A stretch of 64,000 nucleotides of DNA. Origin: Anoxybacillus mongoliensis (lineage in GTDB: Bacteria > Bacillota > Bacilli > Bacillales > Anoxybacillaceae). Shown here one piece after another: positions 20,213-28,826 of the stretch (within the stretch, counting starts at the first letter, position 1; the number at the start of each line of letters is the position of its first letter). The DNA is taken from the NCBI RefSeq assembly GCF_014201515.1, contig NZ_JACHEQ010000004.1, forward strand, positions 124,001 to 188,000, in the 5' to 3' direction. Below the pieces are notes generated by a model, which saw only the letters and a list, made by a program, of their open reading frames with translations, made no database searches and was not told the DNA's origin. Both the position numbers and the translations under genes were made by a program.

Positions 20213-21315
20213 CCGATAATAAAGTTCCAAATATCTTGAAAAACGCCAGCGTGATGTAGTGTTCGACCAATGACAAGTAATACCGGTCCAACGATTAATC
20301 CGAGAAACCCGATCAGTTTGAAACCAACAAATAAAGCGATCAATGTGGCTAATGGATCGAGTCCGATATTAGAGGAGAGGAGCTTTGGTTCCATCACTTG
20401 TCGCTGTACGAGAACGACGAGATATAACACACCGAGGCCGATAGAAAAGTGAGTATCGCCGCTCATCGCTGCGTAAACAATCCATGGAACAAACACTAAT
20501 CCTGTTCCTAAATACGGTAAAATATCAACAATGCCGATAATAAGAGCGATCGTAATTGCGTATTCTACTCGCAACACAAGTAAGCCGACTAATACGATCA
20601 GCGTTGTAATCGAAATGAGTGTCGCTTGCGCTTTAAGAAACCCAAATAGCGCCTTTTTTAATTCAGCAAACACTTTTGTCGTGCTCGTTTGCACTTTGTT
20701 TGGTAACAATTTTTGAAACAATGCTTTTAGGCGATACCAGTCTTTGCATATAAAAAATGTGGCAAGCAACGAGAAAATAAAAATTGTTGCAAAATTAGGC
20801 AACCATCCAATGATAGAAGGTATATTTTGTAATATGTTTTGGATAAATTGTCCGACCGTTGTAGCAATTTTCGTTCCAACAGATTGAATGTTTGACATAA
20901 TCGTATCTTGTTGTGATGTGTCTAAATTTTTAAAAAGTGTAGCTAGTTGGTTATAGAGTGGAATGATTTGGCTTGCCACAAACTGTTCTATATAAATAAC
21001 GAGTTTTTGAAAATGATTTGGCACCACTGTTGCTAAGTATTGTGTTCCAGTCACGATTTCTGCAACAAGAAGGGTGACAAGCCCAGCAACGAGTGCAAGT
21101 AAAAGAATTAAAACAACGATGACTGCCAACGCCCTTGGCATTTTCATTTTTTTCTCCATTACATCGACAATCGGATTGATGAAAAAGGCGATCGCTAACG
21201 CAATTAAAAACGGGTACGTTAACGTGGACAAATAATATAAGCTTGCTAATCCGGCGATAATCACAACGATCACAAATAAAAAACGAAGGGAACTGTACAA
21301 ATATTGATTCGACAT
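20197..21315 (-). CDS. ytvI: AI-2E family transporter-like membrane protein
   Basis: A 372-aa polytopic membrane protein of the AI-2E/PerM family, matching B. subtilis YtvI in place and size. About seven to eight hydrophobic segments are visible, with a long polar stretch at about 85-150 and the conserved C-terminal PYLGTGLVFVPW and GPVLLVIGRTL regions. Family members export varied substrates; none is known here. It is divergent from ytwI. Confidence 0.85.
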   Translation of the reverse strand: MSNQYLYSSLRFLFVIVVIIAGLASLYYLSTLTYPFLIALAIAFFINPIVDVMEKKMKMPRALAVIVVLILLLALVAGLVTLLVAEIVTGTQYLATVVPNHFQKLVIYIEQFVASQIIPLYNQLATLFKNLDTSQQDTIMSNIQSVGTKIATTVGQFIQNILQNIPSIIGWLPNFATIFIFSLLATFFICKDWYRLKALFQKLLPNKVQTSTTKVFAELKKALFGFLKAQATLISITTLIVLVGLLVLRVEYAITIALIIGIVDILPYLGTGLVFVPWIVYAAMSGDTHFSIGLGVLYLVVLVQRQVMEPKLLSSNIGLDPLATLIALFVGFKLIGFLGLIVGPVLLVIGRTLHHAGVFQDIWNFIIGKKEA

Positions 21316-21402
21316 TCCCTCACCTCCCGTCTTTTGTCATTTACAACTATTATAATATACAATGCGAAGGAAGAAAAAGTTTCAAAGAAGGGGGCGTATT
21401 TC

Positions 21403-21858
21403 GTGCAACCATTTATTTTTTTATTTATTCTTCTTGTCATTGGTATGATAGCAAAAAATCATTCCCTTATTGTTGCTGTACTTTTTTTACTCGTTGTGAA
21501 AAGTATCGGATTAAGTTCTAAAATATTTCCTTATTTAGAGCAAAAGGGAATTAATCTTGGTGTGACGATGATTACGATTGCTGTACTAGTTCCGATTGCA
21601 ACTGGAAAAATAGGTTTGAAAGAACTGACAGAGTCTGTTCGCTCGATTTATTCCTGGATTGCCATGTTATCAGGGGTTGCTGTCGCTTTGTTAGCAAAGG
21701 GAGGGGTTACACTGCTTGCGAAAGATCCGCATATGACGACTGCACTTGTTCTTGGGACGATTTTAGCTGTATCTGTATTTAAAGGGGTCGCTGTCGGTCC
21801 GTTAATAGGTGCTGGCATTGCATATGTAATCATGAAAATAGTCGATGTATTTTCTTAA
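21403..21858 (+). CDS. ytwI: DUF441 family membrane protein
   Basis: A 151-aa hydrophobic protein with four likely membrane helices, of the DUF441 group (B. subtilis YtwI). Function unknown. The GTG at 21403 has GGGGGCG 6 nt upstream and gives MQPFIFLFILLVIG; an in-frame upstream extension is polar and has no ribosome site. Confidence 0.82.
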   Translation: MQPFIFLFILLVIGMIAKNHSLIVAVLFLLVVKSIGLSSKIFPYLEQKGINLGVTMITIAVLVPIATGKIGLKELTESVRSIYSWIAMLSGVAVALLAKGGVTLLAKDPHMTTALVLGTILAVSVFKGVAVGPLIGAGIAYVIMKIVDVFS

Positions 21859-21905
21859 TTGATTACTTTTTTATAATAATATTTTTGAATTATGATTTCT
21901 TTTAG

Positions 21906-21934
21906 TTCACAAAAGTCTGATAATTGTTTATAAT
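21906..21934 (+). promoter_or_regulatory. Sigma-A promoter for citZ
   Basis: TTCACA (21906-21911) and consensus TATAAT (21929-21934) are 17 nt apart. They give a transcript start near 21941 and a citZ leader of about 180 nt. Confidence 0.65.
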
Positions 21935-21961
21935 GGTAGTGGAGCATGTACGAAACTATCG

Positions 21962-22007
21962 TATATATTCCCCTGCTCGCTTCGTAAAGCGGATAGGTGA
22001 ATATATA
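21962..22007 (+). promoter_or_regulatory. Long hairpin in citZ leader
   Basis: TATATATTC (21962-21970) pairs with GAATATATA (21999-22007), and CGCTT (21978-21982) pairs with AAGCG (21987-21991) within it. No T-tract follows, so it is not a simple terminator. In B. subtilis aconitase has been reported to bind citZ leader RNA; whether this hairpin is such a target is inference. Confidence 0.5.
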
Positions 22008-22010
22008 ACA

Positions 22011-22025
22011 AAATGTAAGCATTTT
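22011..22025 (+). promoter_or_regulatory. Candidate cre site in citZ leader
   Basis: TGTAAGCATTTTCT fits the CcpA operator consensus at all but one position (A where G is expected). It lies about 75 nt downstream of the promoter, as expected for roadblock repression. B. subtilis citZ is subject to CcpA repression. Confidence 0.5.
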
Positions 22026-22119
22026 CTTTGCATTTTTATTCAGCTGTTTTGAGCAATCGCTCGACGACGCGTTTCAACATGGGAAAAGGGGAATAAAAGA
22101 GAAAAAGGAGAGATGTAAG

Positions 22120-23238
22120 ATGACAGTAACTCGCGGTCTCGAAGGGGTTGTAGCAACCACTTCCACAATTAGTTCAATCATCGATGATACGCTCACATAT
22201 GTTGGGTATAATATCGATGACTTAGCTGAACACGCTACGTTTGAAGAAGTCGTTTATTTGCTTTGGCATCGCAAACTGCCGAATAAGGAAGAACTAGAAA
22301 TGTTAACAAAACAGTTAGCGGAAAATGCCGATATTCCGCAACAAGTCATTGATCATTTTAAAATGTATCCGCTTGATCAAGTTCATCCGATGGCAGCGCT
22401 TCGTACAGCCATTTCATTTCTTGGCTTATACGATGAAGAAGCAGAAGCGATGAATCCGGAGGCGAATTATCGGAAAGCCATTCGATTACAAGCGAAAATA
22501 TCAACGATTGTCGCTGCATTTTCGCGCATTCGAAAAGGATTAGAACCTGTGCCACCGCGCAAAGATTTAAGTTTTGCGGCGAACTTTTTATATATGCTAA
22601 CAGGTAAAGAACCAGATCCGATTGCTGAGGAAGCGTTTAATAAAGCGCTCGTGCTTCATGCGGATCATGAATTAAATGCTTCAACGTTTACTGCGCGCGT
22701 CTGTGTGGCCACGTTATCAGACGTATACTCAGGCATTACAGCAGCGATTGGCGCGTTGAAAGGTCCGCTTCATGGTGGAGCAAACGAAGCGGTGATGAAA
22801 ATGCTGACAGAAATCGGCACACTTGAAAATGTAGAAACATACATTCTCAACAAATTAAATAACAAAGAAAAAATTATGGGGTTCGGTCATCGCGTTTATC
22901 GCCAAGGCGACCCACGCGCTAAGCATTTAAAGAAAATGTCTGAAAAATTGACGAAGTTAACAGGTGAGCCACATTGGTATGATATGTCGGTGAAAATTGA
23001 GGAGATTGTCACATCAACAAAAGGTTTACCGCCAAATGTTGACTTCTACTCGGCTTCTGTTTACCATAGTTTAGGAATTGATCATGATTTATTTACGCCG
23101 ATTTTTGCGATTAGCCGCATGTCGGGATGGCTTGCGCACATTTTAGAACAGTACGAAAACAATCGTCTCATTCGTCCGCGTGCTGAATATACGGGACCTA
23201 TGAGACAAGTATACGTGCCGCTTGAAGAGCGAGCGTAA
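22120..23238 (+). CDS. citZ: Citrate synthase
   Basis: A 372-aa enzyme condensing acetyl-CoA and oxaloacetate. Catalytic residues sit in LHGGANEAVMKML, GFGHRVYRQGDPRAK and the Asp-containing NVDFYSASVYHSLG. Length and sequence are of the type II short-form Gram-positive kind. AAGGAGAG lies upstream of the ATG. It is followed by icd and mdh, the same order as the B. subtilis citZ operon, with a terminator-like hairpin after citZ that would make downstream expression partly independent. Confidence 0.97.
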   Translation: MTVTRGLEGVVATTSTISSIIDDTLTYVGYNIDDLAEHATFEEVVYLLWHRKLPNKEELEMLTKQLAENADIPQQVIDHFKMYPLDQVHPMAALRTAISFLGLYDEEAEAMNPEANYRKAIRLQAKISTIVAAFSRIRKGLEPVPPRKDLSFAANFLYMLTGKEPDPIAEEAFNKALVLHADHELNASTFTARVCVATLSDVYSGITAAIGALKGPLHGGANEAVMKMLTEIGTLENVETYILNKLNNKEKIMGFGHRVYRQGDPRAKHLKKMSEKLTKLTGEPHWYDMSVKIEEIVTSTKGLPPNVDFYSASVYHSLGIDHDLFTPIFAISRMSGWLAHILEQYENNRLIRPRAEYTGPMRQVYVPLEERA

Positions 23239-23248
23239 GGATGGCTGC

Positions 23249-23284
23249 AAAAGGTGAGAAACTCGCCTTTCTCACCTTTTTATA
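23249..23284 (+). terminator. Terminator between citZ and icd
   Basis: AAAAGGTGAGAA and TTCTCACCTTTT form a perfect 12-bp stem with an 8-nt loop and a T tail. It lies inside the citZ-icd-mdh gene set and may cause partial termination. Confidence 0.85.
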
Positions 23285-23308
23285 CTACATAATTTGGAGG
23301 TCGTTATT

Positions 23309-24583
23309 GTGATGCAAGGTGAAAAAATTACGGTTACAAATGGGGTATTAAACGTTCCAAACTATCCAATTATTCCATTTATTGAAGGAGATGGAACAGG
23401 TCCAGATATTTGGGCAGCTGCATCTCGGGTGCTAGAAGCGGCTGTGGAAAAAGCTTATAAAGGTGAACGCAAAATTGTTTGGAAAGAAGTGCTTGCTGGT
23501 GAAAAAGCGTTTAAATTGACAGGTGAATGGTTGCCACAAGAAACGCTTGATACGATTCGTGAATACATAATTGCCATTAAAGGACCGTTGACAACGCCAG
23601 TAGGTGGTGGGATCCGTTCATTAAACGTTGCGCTTCGTCAAGAGCTCGATTTATTTGTATGCTTACGCCCGGTTCGTTATTTCAAAGGAGTTCCTTCTCC
23701 GGTTAAGCGTCCTGAAGATACAGACATGGTTATTTTCCGTGAGAATACGGAAGATATTTATGCGGGAATTGAGTATGCCAAAGGAACACCAGAAGTGAAA
23801 AAATTAATTGATTTCTTGCAAAACGAAATGGGTGTGCGTAAAATTCGCTTCCCTGAAACATCTGGAATTGGTATTAAGCCGATTTCAGAAGAAGGTACGA
23901 AACGATTAGTGCGCGCAGCAATTAAATATGCCATTGAGCATGGTCGGAAATCGGTTACGCTCGTTCATAAAGGAAACATTATGAAATACACAGAAGGCGC
24001 ATTTAAAAACTGGGGTTATGAATTAGCTGAGCAAGAATTCGGCGATCAAGTATTTACTTGGGCTGAATATGACCGCATCGTTGAAATGCATGGAAAAGAA
24101 GCTGCAAACCGAGCGCAAGCAGAAGCAGAAGCAGCAGGAAAAATTATTATTAAAGATGCGATTGCAGATATTTTCTTACAACAAATTTTAACTCGTCCAC
24201 GTGAGTTCGATGTCGTTGCGACAATGAACTTAAACGGCGACTACATTTCGGATGCCCTTGCAGCACAAGTAGGCGGCATCGGCATTGCTCCAGGTGCAAA
24301 CATTAACTATGAAACAGGTCATGCGATCTTTGAAGCAACGCATGGAACTGCACCGAAATATGCGGGATTAGATAAAGTGAATCCATCGTCTGTCATTTTA
24401 TCTGGCGTTATGATGTTTGAACATCTCGGTTGGAATGAAGCGGCGAAATTGATTATTGACTCCATGGAAAAAACAATTGCATCTAAAGTGGTCACATACG
24501 ATTTTGCACGTTTAATGGAAGGCGCAACAGAAGTGAAATGTTCTGAATTCGCGGATGCTCTCATTCAAAATATGGGAGAATAA
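23309..24583 (+). CDS. icd: Isocitrate dehydrogenase, NADP type
   Basis: A 424-aa enzyme oxidising isocitrate to 2-oxoglutarate. It has [12 protein letters not shown] near the start, the substrate loop [14 protein letters not shown] (the Ser is the regulatory phosphorylation position in E. coli), and the metal-binding [17 protein letters not shown]. The GTG at 23309 has GGAGG 8 nt upstream and aligns the N-terminus (Met-Met-Gln-Gly-Glu-Lys) with B. subtilis Icd; the ATG at 23312 is the alternative. Confidence 0.96.
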   Translation: MMQGEKITVTNGVLNVPNYPIIPFIEGDGTGPDIWAAASRVLEAAVEKAYKGERKIVWKEVLAGEKAFKLTGEWLPQETLDTIREYIIAIKGPLTTPVGGGIRSLNVALRQELDLFVCLRPVRYFKGVPSPVKRPEDTDMVIFRENTEDIYAGIEYAKGTPEVKKLIDFLQNEMGVRKIRFPETSGIGIKPISEEGTKRLVRAAIKYAIEHGRKSVTLVHKGNIMKYTEGAFKNWGYELAEQEFGDQVFTWAEYDRIVEMHGKEAANRAQAEAEAAGKIIIKDAIADIFLQQILTRPREFDVVATMNLNGDYISDALAAQVGGIGIAPGANINYETGHAIFEATHGTAPKYAGLDKVNPSSVILSGVMMFEHLGWNEAAKLIIDSMEKTIASKVVTYDFARLMEGATEVKCSEFADALIQNMGE

Positions 24584-24606
24584 AACGAAAAAGGGGATGG
24601 AAGAAC

Positions 24607-25545
24607 GTGGGTATGAAACGTAAAAAAATCTCAATTATCGGTGCTGGATTTACAGGAGCAACAACAGCGTTCATTTTAGCGCAAAAGGAGCTTGGGGACA
24701 TAGTTCTTGTCGACATTCCACAGTTGGAAAATCCAACAAAAGGAAAGGCGCTCGATATGCTTGAGTCAAGCCCGGTTCTTGGATTTGACGCGAACATCAT
24801 CGGTACGTCGGATTATGCGGATACAGCTGATTCAGATATCGTTGTGATCACTGCTGGCATTGCGCGTAAACCAGGCATGAGCCGCGATGATTTAGTCACG
24901 ACAAACCAAGGGATTATGAAGGCGGTCACAAAAGAAATCGTCAAATATTCGCCGAACTGTTTTATTATCGTACTAACGAATCCTGTTGACGCGATGACAT
25001 ACACGGTGTTTAAGGAATCTGGCTTTCCGAAAAACCGTGTGATCGGTCAATCTGGGGTGTTAGATACCGCACGTTTCCGTACATTTGTTGCACAAGAATT
25101 AAATTTATCTGTAAAAGACATTACAGGATTTGTTTTAGGCGGTCATGGAGATGATATGGTGCCACTTGTGCGTTATTCGTATGCGGGTGGTATTCCGCTT
25201 GAGACGTTAATTCCAAAAGATCGTTTAGACGCCATTGTTGAACGTACCCGGAAAGGTGGCGGTGAAATCGTCAACTTGCTTGGTAACGGCAGTGCTTATT
25301 ATGCGCCCGCTGCATCCCTTGCTGAAATGGTTGAAGCAATTGTGAAAGACCAGCGCCGAGTTCTTCCAGCCATCGCTTATTTAGAAGGCGAATACGGATA
25401 TGAAGGCATTTATTTAGGTGTGCCAACCATTTTAGGTGGCAACGGAATTGAAAAAGTCATCGAATTAGAGCTAACAGAAGAAGAGAAAGCAGCGTTAGCA
25501 AAATCCGTTGAGTCGGTGAAAAATGTGATGAAAGTATTACAATAA
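24607..25545 (+). CDS. mdh: Malate dehydrogenase
   Basis: A 312-aa NAD-dependent enzyme of the lactate-dehydrogenase-like MDH group. The nucleotide motif is [12 protein letters not shown], Arg-rich substrate motif [11 protein letters not shown], and the catalytic His is in [13 protein letters not shown]. It starts with GTG; MGMKRKK aligns with the B. subtilis N-terminus. It closes the citZ-icd-mdh run, with a strong terminator after it. Confidence 0.97.
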   Translation: MGMKRKKISIIGAGFTGATTAFILAQKELGDIVLVDIPQLENPTKGKALDMLESSPVLGFDANIIGTSDYADTADSDIVVITAGIARKPGMSRDDLVTTNQGIMKAVTKEIVKYSPNCFIIVLTNPVDAMTYTVFKESGFPKNRVIGQSGVLDTARFRTFVAQELNLSVKDITGFVLGGHGDDMVPLVRYSYAGGIPLETLIPKDRLDAIVERTRKGGGEIVNLLGNGSAYYAPAASLAEMVEAIVKDQRRVLPAIAYLEGEYGYEGIYLGVPTILGGNGIEKVIELELTEEEKAALAKSVESVKNVMKVLQ

Positions 25546-25578
25546 TAAAAATTCGGGGGGAATCCCCGAATTTTTATA
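25545..25578 (+). terminator. Strong terminator after mdh
   Basis: ATAAAAATTCGGGG and CCCCGAATTTTTAT form a perfect 14-bp stem with a 5-nt loop, with A-rich and T-rich outer ends typical of a bidirectional terminator. Confidence 0.9.
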
Positions 25579-25604
25579 TATGGTCAAACAAAGGGGAGAT
25601 GTGT

Positions 25605-26069
25605 ATGCTAAGCAAAAAACGCAAACTTGGACGTTTAATTTCGGACATTTCCGTTGGTGAGAAGCTCGTATTAACGGAAGCGATCGAAGATAAAGATTTA
25701 TTGTTATATTTAGGTCTCACAAATGATGCCAATCCGCTTTATATTCAACATGACTACGCATCGCAAACACCATGGAAACGCCCGATTGTACCAACCATTA
25801 TGTTAACAGGTATCATTACGTCGGCTGTTTCAAAATATTTGCCGGGACCAGGAAGCCACATCATTTCCCAAACGATTGAATTTAAACGACCGGTATATCA
25901 TTACGAACATGTTGAATTTTTATTTGAAGTGACTGAAGTGGATGAAGAAAATAACGAAATTCATATTTCGATTCAAGCTGCGCGAGATGGAGAAGAAATA
26001 TTAGTTGGAGCATTGCGTGTCGTTCCGCCATATCCGTTCGTTGAAGAAAAAGCACTAGATAACTTTTAA
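25605..26069 (+). CDS. MaoC-like hotdog protein, altered active site
   Basis: A 154-aa hotdog-fold protein related to (R)-specific enoyl-CoA hydratases of the MaoC group. The hydratase motif is recognisable as NDANPLYIQHDYA followed by RPIVPTIMLTG. The catalytic Asp is kept (Asp41) but the partner His is Tyr46, so hydratase activity is uncertain. The ATG at 25605 has GGGGAG 6 nt upstream. It stands alone between two terminators, separating mdh from phoP, which adjoin in B. subtilis as far as I recall. The family acts in fatty acid or polyhydroxyalkanoate metabolism; its role here is unknown. Confidence 0.75.
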   Translation: MLSKKRKLGRLISDISVGEKLVLTEAIEDKDLLLYLGLTNDANPLYIQHDYASQTPWKRPIVPTIMLTGIITSAVSKYLPGPGSHIISQTIEFKRPVYHYEHVEFLFEVTEVDEENNEIHISIQAARDGEEILVGALRVVPPYPFVEEKALDNF

Positions 26070-26098
26070 AAAGGAGGCGTTGCCTCTTTTTTATTTTT
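26068..26098 (+). terminator. Terminator after MaoC-like gene
   Basis: AAAGGAGGC and GCCTCTTTT form a 9-bp stem (one G-U pair) with a 3-nt loop, followed by a long T-rich tract. Confidence 0.8.
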
Positions 26099-26159
26099 TT
26101 CTTTTTACATCATTCGTTATAATAAAAATGTAACAAATTTACGTTGTTGGAGGATGGTT

Positions 26160-26876
26160 ATGTCGAAACGTGTGTTAGTTGTCGATGATGAGCAGTCGAT
26201 CGTTACGTTGTTAGAGTACAACTTAAAACAGGCAGGGTTTATCGTATTGACAGCCTATGATGGAGAAGAAGGGCTTCATAAAGCGTTAGAGGAGCGTCCC
26301 GATTTTATCATTCTTGATTTAATGTTACCGAAATTAGATGGGATTGAAGTATGCAAACAGTTGCGCCAACAAAAAGTAATGACCCCTATTTTAATGTTGA
26401 CAGCAAAAGATGATGAATTTGATAAAGTACTTGGGCTTGAATTAGGTGCCGATGACTATATGACAAAGCCATTCAGTCCACGTGAAGTTGTGGCACGCGT
26501 TAAGGCGATCTTACGACGAACGACCATACCTGGACAAGAAGAAAAACAAGAAAGTAGCGACGATTCGCTCGTTGTCGGACAACTAAAAATTTTCCCAGAT
26601 CGTTATGAGGCATATTTTGCACAACAAAGATTAGAACTCACTCCGAAAGAATTTGAATTATTAGCATACTTAGCGAAATATAAAGGACGTGTATTGACAC
26701 GTGATCAATTATTAAGTGCAGTTTGGAACTATGACTTTGCGGGGGATACACGCATTGTCGATGTGCATATTAGTCATTTGCGTGACAAAATCGAACATGA
26801 TACGCGAAAGCCTGTATATATTAAAACGATACGGGGCTTAGGATATAAATTGGAGGAGCCAAAAGCGGATGAATAA
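26160..26876 (+). CDS. phoP: Phosphate response regulator
   Basis: A 238-aa OmpR-type response regulator. The receiver domain (1 to about 120) has VVDDEQ with the acidic pair, phospho-acceptor Asp in FIILDLMLPK and Lys in DYMTKPFS. The winged-helix domain (about 140-235) ends GLGYKLEEP. In Bacillus, PhoP with PhoR controls phosphate starvation genes. ATG 26160 is chosen because TGGAGG lies 6 nt upstream, while the ATG at 26154 abuts it. Location after the TCA genes and just before phoR is conserved. Confidence 0.93.
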   Translation: MSKRVLVVDDEQSIVTLLEYNLKQAGFIVLTAYDGEEGLHKALEERPDFIILDLMLPKLDGIEVCKQLRQQKVMTPILMLTAKDDEFDKVLGLELGADDYMTKPFSPREVVARVKAILRRTTIPGQEEKQESSDDSLVVGQLKIFPDRYEAYFAQQRLELTPKEFELLAYLAKYKGRVLTRDQLLSAVWNYDFAGDTRIVDVHISHLRDKIEHDTRKPVYIKTIRGLGYKLEEPKADE

Positions 26877-28632
26877 ATTTCGCTCCCGGCTATTGCTCGG
26901 GCTTATTTCCGTCATTTTGTCGGTTTTATTCGGTCTAGGTTTGCTATTAGGTCAATTGTTCCAAAAATTTTATGCAGATACTGTGCATGATCGAATGGAG
27001 AAAGAGGCAAAACTTTTAGCCTTATATATGGAAAATAAATCGCTCCAGTCCGATATGTTTGAACAACGATTGAACGCCATTAGCGATATGCTGTCTGCTC
27101 GCATCACCATTGTTGATCGAGACGGAAAAGTTCTGTTAGATACAAACAATTACGTATTGATTGATAAAAAACGTCATCAAAAGCTCATTCAAACGTTATT
27201 AAAAAAAGAAGATGAATCAGTTATATTTGAAGAAGAACAAGACTTATATTATTATGCAGTTTCATTTTGGCAACGTGATCAACAACTCGGATATATTGTC
27301 ATAAGTTTGCCGATGGATGCGATTGAGCGGGTGGACGAACAAATTTGGTTGTTGCTCACGTTCAGCTTGAGCATTGCTTTTTTCATCATTCTTTTATTAG
27401 GTATTAAAATTACAAACCAGTATACGAAACCGATCGAAGCAGCAACAAAAGTGGCGATGGAGTTGGCACGTGGCAATTATAAAGCTCGAACGTATGAAAG
27501 TCGAGAAGACGAAACAGGCATGCTTAGCCAGTCGCTAAACATTTTGGCGCGCAATTTACAAGAGATGGTTCGTACACAAGAAATGCAACAAGATCGATTG
27601 CGGGCATTGATTGAAAATATGGGGAGCGGCTTAATTTTAATTGATCAGCGTGGGTACATTTCGTTAATGAATCGATCGTATAAAGAAATGTTTCATATTG
27701 ATCCATCAGATTACATACATCGCTTATATTATGAAGCGTTTCCGCATCAAGAAGTCATTGCCCTTGTAGAAGAAATATTTATGACAGAAATAAATGTACG
27801 GAAACAAATGCTTCTTCCGATTGGTATTGAACGAAAACATTTTGAAGTGTACGGAACGCCAATTATCGGAACAAATGACGAATGGAAAGGGATTATCGTT
27901 GTGTTCCACGATATTACTGAACTTAAAAAGCTTGAGCAAATGCGAAAAGATTTTGTGGCCAATGTCTCCCACGAATTAAAAACGCCGATTACATCAATTA
28001 AAGGTTTTGCAGAAACGCTATTAGATGGGGCGATGAATGATGTTCAAACACTTGAATATTTTTTAACGATTATTTTAAAAGAAAGTGAGCGTCTTCAACA
28101 TTTAATTCAAGATTTGCTTGATTTGTCGAAAATTGAACAGCAAGGATTTACGTTAAATATATCCGTTGTTGACTTGAATGAGGTATTGAAAGAAGTCATT
28201 GTCATGCTTGAATCAAAAGCGAACGATAAACAAATTACATTGACATGTACATCGAATGCAACGCTTTGTTATATGTATGGTGATTTACATCGTTTAAAAC
28301 AAATTTTTATTAATTTAATTAATAATGCTATTGCTTATACACCAGCTGGTGGGCGTGTAACAGTTTATGTGGAGAAAGACGATAAAGAGTTACGCGTTCA
28401 TATAAGTGACACAGGCATCGGAATTGAACAAAAAGAAATTCCGCGTATTTTTGAAAGATTTTATCGTGTAGACAAAGCACGAAGTCGCAACTCAGGTGGG
28501 ACGGGTCTTGGATTAGCGATTGTGAAACATTTAGTAGAGGCGCATCATGGTACAATTTCTGTAAAAAGTGAAGTAGGGGTAGGGACGACGTTCACCGTCC
28601 ATTTTCGTGCAGATGCTTGTGCAGACGAATGA
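26869..28632 (+). CDS. phoR: Phosphate sensor histidine kinase
   Basis: A 587-aa membrane kinase partner of PhoP. Order: membrane helix (about 7-30), extracytoplasmic sensor region (about 31-155), second helix (about 160-180), HAMP (about 181-235), PAS (about 245-345), HisKA with phospho-acceptor His368 in NVSHELKTPITS, and HATPase (about 470-580) with NLINNAIAYTP, DTGIGI and GGTGLGLAIVK. It overlaps phoP by 8 nt and is followed by a terminator. Confidence 0.94.
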   Translation: MNKFRSRLLLGLISVILSVLFGLGLLLGQLFQKFYADTVHDRMEKEAKLLALYMENKSLQSDMFEQRLNAISDMLSARITIVDRDGKVLLDTNNYVLIDKKRHQKLIQTLLKKEDESVIFEEEQDLYYYAVSFWQRDQQLGYIVISLPMDAIERVDEQIWLLLTFSLSIAFFIILLLGIKITNQYTKPIEAATKVAMELARGNYKARTYESREDETGMLSQSLNILARNLQEMVRTQEMQQDRLRALIENMGSGLILIDQRGYISLMNRSYKEMFHIDPSDYIHRLYYEAFPHQEVIALVEEIFMTEINVRKQMLLPIGIERKHFEVYGTPIIGTNDEWKGIIVVFHDITELKKLEQMRKDFVANVSHELKTPITSIKGFAETLLDGAMNDVQTLEYFLTIILKESERLQHLIQDLLDLSKIEQQGFTLNISVVDLNEVLKEVIVMLESKANDKQITLTCTSNATLCYMYGDLHRLKQIFINLINNAIAYTPAGGRVTVYVEKDDKELRVHISDTGIGIEQKEIPRIFERFYRVDKARSRNSGGTGLGLAIVKHLVEAHHGTISVKSEVGVGTTFTVHFRADACADE

Positions 28633-28737
28633 TTTTTAACGATATATTTACAATTCGTTTACCATATATTAAAAAAAAATTGATAACATAACAAGTGAAA
28701 ACCCCTTCATCCAAGAAGCCGATTGTCTTGGAATAGG

Positions 28738-28770
28738 CGAGGACAACGAATGTTCTCGTCTTTTTTCTTT
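28738..28770 (+). terminator. Terminator after phoR
   Basis: CGAGGACA and TGTTCTCG (one G-U pair) form an 8-bp stem with a 5-nt loop, followed by TCTTTTTTC. It ends the phoPR unit upstream of polA. Confidence 0.75.
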
Positions 28771-28826
28771 TTTGGCGGTGATCGTGGTAAAATAAGCGTA
28801 AATGAATAAAAGAGGGGGTTTTCTGT

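Noticed and set aside
21870-21905. CcpC site (ATAA-N7-TTAT) before citZ
   Set aside because: ATAA and TTAT words occur but not at the needed spacing.
26099-26159. Pho box upstream of phoP
   Set aside because: TGTAACA-like words are present but not as the required direct repeats.
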